Part shown: in pieces, positions 58,648 through 64,000 of the stretch
Position numbering within the stretch: the stretch's first letter is position 1
Layout of the letters: each line of letters starts with the position of its first letter
NCBI GenBank assembly: GCA_021234155.1
Contig: JAJEKV010000013.1
Span: forward strand, 8,447,193 to 8,511,192
DNA length: 64,000 nucleotides
DNA from: Isoetes taiwanensis
Lineage: Eukaryota > Streptophyta > Lycopodiopsida > Isoetales > Isoetaceae
Direction of reading: 5' to 3'
The notes under the pieces: generated by a model
The model's database searches: none
Told to the model about the DNA's origin: nothing
What the model saw: the letters and a program-made list of their open reading frames with translations, nothing else
Position numbers and translations under genes: made by a program

Positions 58648-58659
58648 TGGTATCAGAGC
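58648..58659 (+). other. Primer-binding site, initiator tRNA-Met
   Basis: TGGTATCAGAGC lies one base after the LTR end, identical to the primer site of the chromovirus at 21037. Confidence 0.93.
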
Positions 58660-59428
58660 CGTGATTTCGGTTGCTCGAAATCATAGCACTGGCCAAACCC
58701 TAACTCATAGTTCGTTAGTTAGGAGGAGGCTAATCTAGTGTGTTGTTGTCCTCTTTGATGTTTGGCTTTGTGTTAGGTTAAAGTAAGAAAATGTAGGTTT
58801 AAAGAAGTTAGGGCGACTGGAGGCCCAAGTTTGGAAGAATTATAAATTTTTGTAGGTAGTTCAAATGAAGGAGAAAGTGGTTCCATTGGATCGGGCGTAC
58901 CCCAAATACCCTAGGACAGTCGTCGCTGGCGGAAAAATGGTCAGGGGAAGGCCCGAAAGTCAACTCGGGCGCCGCTTGATTTTTGTCGCCTTGAAGTCGG
59001 GGTGGGAGAGCTAAAAATGCAGTTGGCGCCCGACCGTACCGTCGCGAGTCAACGCGGGCCCGAAAGTCAACCCGGGCGCCGCTTGCCTTTCGTCGACCCC
59101 CAGTCGCGGTGGGAGCGCGTAGAATGCAGTCGGCGCCCGACCATATTTCCCCCGCGTATTCCCGCCGTATAATTATTTTATAATAAAAAAAAGTAAGAAG
59201 TTAATAGGAAAAAATTTTAAAATTTCAAAAGTTAACTGGCCGTTAAAGTTTTTCATTTCCGCCTTGCCTTCAGCGCCTTCGCCCGCCGGATCCGACACCC
59301 GCCATAGCCGCCAGACCTGACCTTGCTTCTTCGCCCCCGCTCTTCGCTAAACCCTAGCGCCTTCCCTACCGCCTCCCTAGCCGCAATCGCCCTACTGCCT
59401 GTTCTTCTAGACCTTAGTGCCATAAGCC
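58660..59428 (+). other. Retrotransposon leader, noncoding
   Basis: Untranslated region with duplicated GC-rich words (CGGGCGCCGCTTG, GTCGGCGCCCGACC) around 58960-59150. A possible splice acceptor TTCTTCTAG lies just before ORF1. Confidence 0.55.
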
Positions 59429-60673
59429 ATGGCCAACACCAAGAGTGCTCCGGACCCCAGCCCAGATCTATGCTTTGATCGCTCGGAATATGGCTACCGA
59501 CCCTGCTTTGATTGACATACTTCTAGACGAGTTGGTCAACAGATTTGATAACAATGATAGGATTCCCTATCCCATCTACCACTTCTCTGAGCCGTTTCTG
59601 ATCCGATTGAACCTCTGCCAGCTTCCTTACACCATGGCCGAGCAACCTGACTTGGTGATGATGCTGATTAAGTTCTACCCTCCCGAATGTGAAGGACACA
59701 CCGAGGAGGAGGACATAAGGGACGAGGCCGACCGTATCAGAAACTTGGCCAGGGAGGATGACCAAAGGGAAATAGAGCGAGCCGATACGGCGGCTCGAGG
59801 TAGGGAGTATCGGTATCTGGGGGATGGTGTCGCCGTTATAGATGGCAGGGCCATCGAGATTCCCCCATACCGATGGGATGAGGATTCCCGTAGCTTCATA
59901 TGGGGGGAGATCCCTGATATCAGCATAGATTACTTAATAACAATCCAGATTGACATGGCCCAGCGGCCCAACTGGTACCATGCTGAACTTCTTCGCCGCA
60001 GCGTAGCACAACATTACGCTCAGGTTGAAGAAGACCTTAGGAGAGCCCAGGAGTTCGGGAAGAGCAGGAGAGGATTCAAAGGGAGAAAGAGGAGAAGGCC
60101 CGACAGGAGCAGCCGGACCAGCAGGGCGAAGGGGGATCAGGGAGTGGGCAGGGCCCAACACCGACAGAACATACGACTGTGAAGCACCGGAGGAAAGCCG
60201 TAGCCCGGAAGTCCGGCAGTCAATACAAGGAAAAGTTAAAGACTGTCGGCGCTTTTGGCAAGAATGCGAGCTCCAGTCGGAGGTAGGAGCGGGTGGATGC
60301 ATCCCGACCAGCTGTTGGGGCCAAGACTGTGCCTGCATCAAGGGGGCCGCCTCCAAACCCTGCTCCACAGAGGAAACCCCACCGGTACCGTCCCGGCACT
60401 GTCGCCTTACGGGAAATCCGTAAGTTTCAGAAGTCAACCCAACTTCTGATACGGAAGCTCCCCTTTCAGAGGTTGGTTCGGGAGATTGCCCAGGAGTTCA
60501 AAACCGACCTCCGCTTCCAGACTTTTGCCATTTTGGCACTCCAAGAGGCTGCGGAGGCCTATCTAGTGGCACTTTTCGGTGACGCCAATCTTTGCGCGAT
60601 CCACACAAAGAGGGTCACCATCATGTCTAAGGATTTAGCCCTCGCCCGCAGGATTCGGGGGGAGCATCCCTAG
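59429..60673 (+). CDS. ORF1: novel N-terminal domain, charged linker, C-terminal histone H3 fold
   Basis: The likely start is Met 59429 (CCATGGCC context), but the frame shifts by about 59445. From there one frame runs to about 60050, encoding a domain of about 200 residues with [28 protein letters not shown] and [17 protein letters not shown], of no family I know. A second shift near 60050 leads into the frame of a Glu/Gln/Arg-rich coil ([16 protein letters not shown]), a Gly/Pro linker and a basic stretch with [14 protein letters not shown] at 60284 follows, then a Pro-rich segment, then the H3 fold. The continuous character of the three parts suggests one ancestral ORF of roughly 410 codons. 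This copy is interrupted three times, yet the H3 part is intact. Function unknown; nuclear or chromatin association is inferred from the H3 fold. Confidence 0.7.
60374..60673 (+). CDS. Histone H3-fold domain of ORF1 (variant or CENH3-like)
   Basis: The reading starts [20 protein letters not shown], then [40 protein letters not shown], then [18 protein letters not shown] and LALARRIRG, ending at a TAG at 60671. It covers alpha-N through alpha-3 with no gap. Loop 1 has canonical length (FKTDLRFQ), unlike many plant CENH3 proteins with longer loops. Diverged positions fall mainly in alpha-2 ([18 protein letters not shown] for SSAVMALQEASEAYLVGL-like) and the C-terminus. The canonical N-terminal tail (ARTKQTARKS start) is absent, replaced by a long unrelated tail. 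It is therefore H3-derived with a CENH3-like architecture. Whether it is deposited in nucleosomes is unknown. Confidence 0.93.
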   Translation, partial: KPHRYRPGTVALREIRKFQKSTQLLIRKLPFQRLVREIAQEFKTDLRFQTFAILALQEAAEAYLVALFGDANLCAIHTKRVTIMSKDLALARRIRGEHP

Positions 60674-60874
60674 TATATTTTGCTGAGTTTCCGCATTGTA
60701 AATATTTTTTTGATATTAAATAAAAACTTTTTATTTTGTATTAAAAACCTTTTTATCTTGTATTAAATACGAAAATGCTGACGTCAGCATAAATAAAAGG
60801 GGTTAAAAAGGATCTTCAAAGTTCATTTTAATTGTCATATCTGTTTTTCTTCCTTCCTCCTCCCTTCCAGCGCC
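60674..60874 (+). promoter_or_regulatory. ORF1-ORF2 spacer: possible promoter or splice acceptor
   Basis: Contains the palindrome GCTGACGTCAGC (60777-60788), an ACGT/TGACG-type element, followed by ATAAATAAAAGG, then a long pyrimidine tract ending TTCCAG just before the ORF2 start context CGCCATGG. Either an internal promoter or a spliced subgenomic RNA could use this spacer to express ORF2. The sequence alone does not decide. Confidence 0.4.
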
Positions 60875-62252
60875 ATGGCAGCCACCGACCTGCTTGCATG
60901 GTACCAAGACAGAGAGCATTGGGATCCGCAAGTGCCCTTCGACCTGTTGCGGCCCTTGCTATGTCAGCGCCTTGATCTCATCACCAATATGCAGCGGCAC
61001 CCAGACTATGCCGGATTCCTAGAGTTTTACACAGAGGAGATGCTTCCCTTGTGTATTCCTCTTGGGGATCCTCCCCAGTTGTACCTAGAACGGGAGGTGG
61101 TCCGGGATATGTTAGGGGGCGATACTCACGCGTATGATGTGCTGAAAGGAAAGTTTAGATGGGGCAAGCACCTGCCCGTTGTCCAGCATCGCCTTCGCCC
61201 TCTCCATCCTCATGGATCAATACGTTGAGGATGAGACTTTGCTTGCAGAGAAAGGCAAACTTCCTGAATCTTCCGAGGAGGGGGAAGACGAACATATAGG
61301 CATGGGTGACTTTGCCCGTTGGAAGCAGTTGGCAGAGGAGATGCCACCACGCCGGGAGCAAGCTGCACGCTTGTCAGGGCTAGACGCCCTTCCAGTTGTG
61401 TATCACCAAGGGCAAGAATATCTTCTCTTGGATGATATCATCTGGACCTATCACATAGTGGCCGGATTTAAGCGCCGGCGTAAGGACCATGTACTCTATG
61501 AGCTAGCGGAGTACTGTATGGATGACTTCATCAACTTCGCTCCTATTGAGCTTCCCCCGGAGGTGCAACAGTTACTCCAATTCCGCCAGGTCACCATAGA
61601 GCCGGCTGAGACTTTGCTACGGCTTCGGGAACTGGTGATGCAGGATCCGGCCTCTCAACCCTCACCGGATGCCTTTACAGCTATGGGACCTCATGTTCCA
61701 AATATTAACATGGTCGAGGTTCCCTCCGGTTCGGATGAGGAGGGAGAGGATCTATACCATAACCCTGCTCATTTGAAGGAAGAGCAGCAAGAGCTCAAGG
61801 AAGAAGAGGTCCCTATGGACTTAGACAAGGAGGTGGCCACGTCAGAGACCCCGCAAGGGAAGGTACTGGGAAACCACCTTACTCGCTTCTTCCTATCAGC
61901 CTTCCGACAGGGCCAAGTTCTTTTTATAGCCCGAGACTTAGGGCCGGAGGCCGAAGCTTCATGGTGGACCCTTCGTGCCCTCTCCACATTGGCCGGACAC
62001 AAGAAGCTTCCCTATCGTACGTTCACTTATGTACTCGTACGACGGGATCTTGCCCTGACGGCCTTGGGACAAGACATTGCACCCTGGATGAGCATGAAGC
62101 TCCTTACGGCAGCCCCATTGGCTGTTGCCTATCCGCCAGAGGTTGCTTCCATTGCGGCTGCCACAGTAGACCCAGGGGTGACTCTGCTACGACACCGACC
62201 GCCGCCACCACCTCCTCAGTCTACGAATGAAGAGGGGGGACCTAGCTCTTAA
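60875..62252 (+). CDS. ORF2: unknown retrotransposon accessory protein, one frameshift
   Basis: Met 60875 lies in a strong context (GCCATGGCAGCC). The first frame encodes LLAWYQDREHWDPQVPFDLL and YLEREVVRDMLGG up to about 61165. After a single frameshift the second frame runs to TAA 62250, with VYHQGQEYLLLDDIIWTYHI, FKRRRKDHVLYELAEYCMDD, an acidic Glu/Asp-rich middle, FFLSAFRQGQVLFIARDLG and a polyproline tail. Together about 458 codons. No known domain is recognised. The balanced codon content and long frames indicate a real gene damaged once. It sits between the H3-bearing ORF1 and ORF3, and probably acts in the same element-specific process. Confidence 0.72.
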
Positions 62253-62478
62253 ATAAGTGTATTACGCATTTTCTATTGCGTATAGATGTAAAATTTTGGT
62301 TTGGCAATTTCTTTAGCCATTCTATAGTTATGATATACCATCTTTTTATCAATTGTGACTATTGTCTCAATGAATACAATTAAAATTGTTCTCTTCCATG
62401 ATGCGTTCATCTATCTATCAGAGTTTAGGGCATAACGAAATTGTTCAATGTTCTATATTCATTTCTATTGTCTTGCAG
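62253..62478 (+). other. ORF2-ORF3 spacer with splice acceptor
   Basis: AT-rich spacer ending in the strong acceptor TTCTATTGTCTTGCAG at 62463-62478, consistent with ORF3 being translated from a spliced RNA. Confidence 0.5.
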
Positions 62479-62936
62479 AAGAAACACTTGAAGAATATGA
62501 AGAGAGAATTACCGACCTGATAAGGAGGGATGATCCAGGGCCACCCGACCAGGACTATGGCCAAAGGTATGGGGAGTACCCGGAATGGGACGAAGGTTAC
62601 GAGATGGAACCCGCGCCACCAGGGGAGCCCTATGATCCAGCCAAGGGGATGGAGATAGTTAACATTCTCAGGGAACGAGCCTACGAGGATCTGAAGCAAA
62701 CTCTTCGCCGCACGTGGGACTATTGGGAAATGTCAAGGCACGAAGCTTTCGAGGACGCCAACGACCACCTGTGGCAAATCTTCTATGCATTAAGGAGGCT
62801 TTTCAATCTCCTTATTATTAGCCCAACGCTAGATTACCAATCCGTAATAGTCCAGGCCTGGGCACGATACAAGCTCGTTAGGGCTGTACGTGAAAGTGTT
62901 CGCTACTCAATCTTGTACCCATTTGCGAACCCCTAG
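62479..62936 (+). CDS. ORF3: unknown retrotransposon accessory protein
   Basis: Open from the acceptor at 62478 with EETLEEYEERITDLIRRDDP, then an acidic Gly/Tyr/Pro-rich segment, then helical sequence with ILRERAYEDLKQTLRRTWDY and HLWQIFYALRRLFNLL, ending at TAG 62934. There is no Met at the start, so translation would begin in an upstream spliced exon or internally. About 152 codons, uninterrupted. I do not recognise a domain; the C-terminal half is predicted by eye to be alpha-helical. Confidence 0.6.
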
Positions 62937-63194
62937 GCCGGTCGCCTCAGTTTTCTCTTTTGATGTTATATGTGAGTTGAACTTTAAATGTCCAATGTAT
63001 AATACCTGTCTTTGTATTACGTCTCTACATTAACTTCTGTCACTACCAATGTACTGAACCTTAATAGAATGACTGTTTTCACCTATAATAAGGATCTTTG
63101 CCATTGTACTTTTTCTTGTATTCTTTTTCTAACCTATCCAAAATGGCATTTTTGTGAGACCTTATGCCACCATAAGTCGGCTTATACCTTTTGT
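62937..63194 (+). other. Spacer before gag
   Basis: AT-rich, with no feature seen. A short ORF continuing into gag from 63012 is probably not used. Confidence 0.5.
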
Positions 63195-64000
63195 ATGCTG
63201 GATATAGACGGTGAGCATAACGCCGCCTGGCAGACGCCCTCAAATGCCAGTAGGTTAACACCTGAACAGGAGCTTATGTTAATAAAGAGACAACTAGGCG
63301 AGTTACAAGCTTATGTGTTGCATGCCAACCCACCACAACATATATAGGAAGTCGGACCGGAGTTACCTCCGCCACCGCCAAGTCCACCTACACAGCAGCC
63401 GTCCCCACCTGAACCCAGCCCTGTACCTGCACAGAGGGGGCCCCATGCTAAACGTCGTCGGAGTTCCTCTAGGGATAGCCCCACCTCCTCACAATCAGCT
63501 ACTTCTGTGTCTTCTGAGTCGTCGATATCAGCTGGTGACCATGCAAAGCGCCAGGATAAGGAGTTTGATACAGCCATAACTAGTATATGGAAGAATAGGA
63601 AACTGGCCCAGTTTGATGGGAAATCTAGAGGCGGTTTGAATGCAGAGTCCTGGTTGGACGAAATGAAGGAGTTTGGGAAGTCCTATGGCATGACAGAAAA
63701 GGATACAGGAAAGGTTGCCACCACCAACCTTACAGGAGCTGCCCGTATTTGGTGGAAGGGCTATGCCAGAGCCAAGCATCTGGATAGAAGCAGGTGCAAG
63801 TTCAAAAAGTTTGCAAAAGCTTTTAAGTCGCATTATGTGCCCCGTGCGCACAAATGCCAACAAATTCAGACCTTCTACAGGTTAGAGCAGAAGGATATGT
63901 CAGTCCAGGCCTACACTGACGAATTTATGTGCTTGAGGCTATATGTACCGGGTATGAATGAAAAGAGAGCAGTGGAGGGCTACATTGAAGGGTTGGCCCC
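63195..64000 (+). CDS. Ty3/gypsy gag, 5' part, cut by the window end
   Basis: From Met 63195 the frame reads a helical N-terminus (PEQELMLIKRQLGELQAYVL), an in-frame TAG at 63345, then a Pro-rich and Ser/Arg-rich segment (AKRRRSSSRDSPTSSQS). The capsid (retrotransposon gag) domain follows, with KLAQFDGKSRGG, AESWLDEM, TNLTGAARIWWKGYARA, FKKFAKAFKSHYVPR, then FYRLEQKDMSVQAYTDEF and LYVPGMNEKRAVEGYIEGL. This order is typical of plant Ty3/gypsy gag. The TAG would need readthrough or marks decay. The capsid part remains open to the window end. Confidence 0.92.

Larger units (their letters stand above)
57047..64000 (+). mobile_element. Giant Ty3/gypsy retrotransposon with accessory ORFs, 5' part only
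   Basis: A 1.6-kb LTR, primer site, about 4.5 kb of accessory coding region (three ORFs, one with a histone H3 fold) and the start of gag lie in order on the plus strand. The protease, reverse transcriptase, integrase and 3' LTR lie beyond the window. Additional ORFs upstream of gag are known in some Ty3/gypsy lineages (for example Ogre-type), but not with histone content to my knowledge. Several frameshifts and stops show that this copy is ageing. Confidence 0.88.

Noticed and set aside
60374-60673. Ordinary host histone H3 gene lying by chance beside a retrotransposon
   Set aside because: The canonical H3 tail is absent. The open frame continues upstream into a charged linker and another domain, and it lies between primer site and gag on the same strand. 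A captured retrocopy remains possible and is stated in the finding.
62479-62936. Whether ORF3 or the end of ORF2 encodes another core histone (H2A, H2B or H4)
   Set aside because: Their helical segments show none of the conserved histone residues by eye. A structure-based search would be needed to revisit this.

Overview
The window reads as nuclear DNA of a land plant with a large, repeat-rich genome. Evidence for this: GT-AG introns, plant-type LTR retrotransposons with initiator-tRNA-Met primer sites, a DYW-type PPR relic, a hevein (chitin-binding) fragment, a GDSL lipase and an OEP16/Tim17-family gene. The PPR style, and a bacterial-type DNA methylase gene with introns, lean towards a non-seed plant such as a fern; that is inference. 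Almost nothing here is an ordinary intact host gene. The window is layered mobile DNA with a few gene relics.

Layout. 1-14.2 kb: old repeats, one unassigned exon, a Ty3 integrase scrap (7.25 kb), a frameshifted PPR-DYW pseudogene (8.3-9.4 kb), and a 1.14-kb PIF/Harbinger-like element with clear TIRs (12.27-13.41 kb). 14.3-17.5 kb, minus strand: a six-exon gene joining a ParB-like domain to a beta-class N6/N4 DNA methylase. Its introns and flanks carry ten copies of the palindrome CTATGCGCGCATAG or close variants. 17.8-18.7 kb: a hAT transposase tail and a tandem repeat. 18.9-29.5 kb: a TG microsatellite, then a large minisatellite (about 19-bp unit) that changes orientation several times. It is split by a 4.4-kb Ty3 chromovirus (TSD TGCCA) and by a 2-kb imperfect inverted repeat. 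30.2-33.5 kb: a hevein-domain fragment beside a 2.03-kb MULE-like element (9-bp TSD) and a small MITE. 36-47 kb: LINE endonuclease remnant, tRNA-like SINE heads in a 1-kb duplication, a LUC7-like relic, a foldback hairpin and a cluster of CGCGTAAGCG motifs. 49.48-55.37 kb: a probable Helitron on the minus strand that contains OEP16-like and truncated GDSL exons. 55.5-56.8 kb: a LINE reverse transcriptase remnant.

57.05 kb to the window end: the 5' part of a very large Ty3/gypsy retrotransposon. It has a 1.6-kb LTR, a tRNA-Met primer site, then about 4.5 kb of non-canonical coding sequence (three ORFs) before gag. The first of these ORFs ends in a complete histone H3 fold with a non-canonical tail, so it resembles a variant or centromeric H3. 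An H3-encoding module between the primer site and gag is, to my knowledge, not a described retrotransposon feature. It is the leading candidate for a new system. The ParB-methylase gene with its palindrome cluster is second.

How parts work together: the LTR, primer site, accessory ORFs and gag form one transposon expression unit. The methylase exons form one spliced gene. The Helitron has carried two gene pieces in the same orientation as itself. Several elements are nested, which gives a relative order: the minisatellite predates the chromovirus, whose two LTRs are identical apart from one indel, so its insertion is recent.
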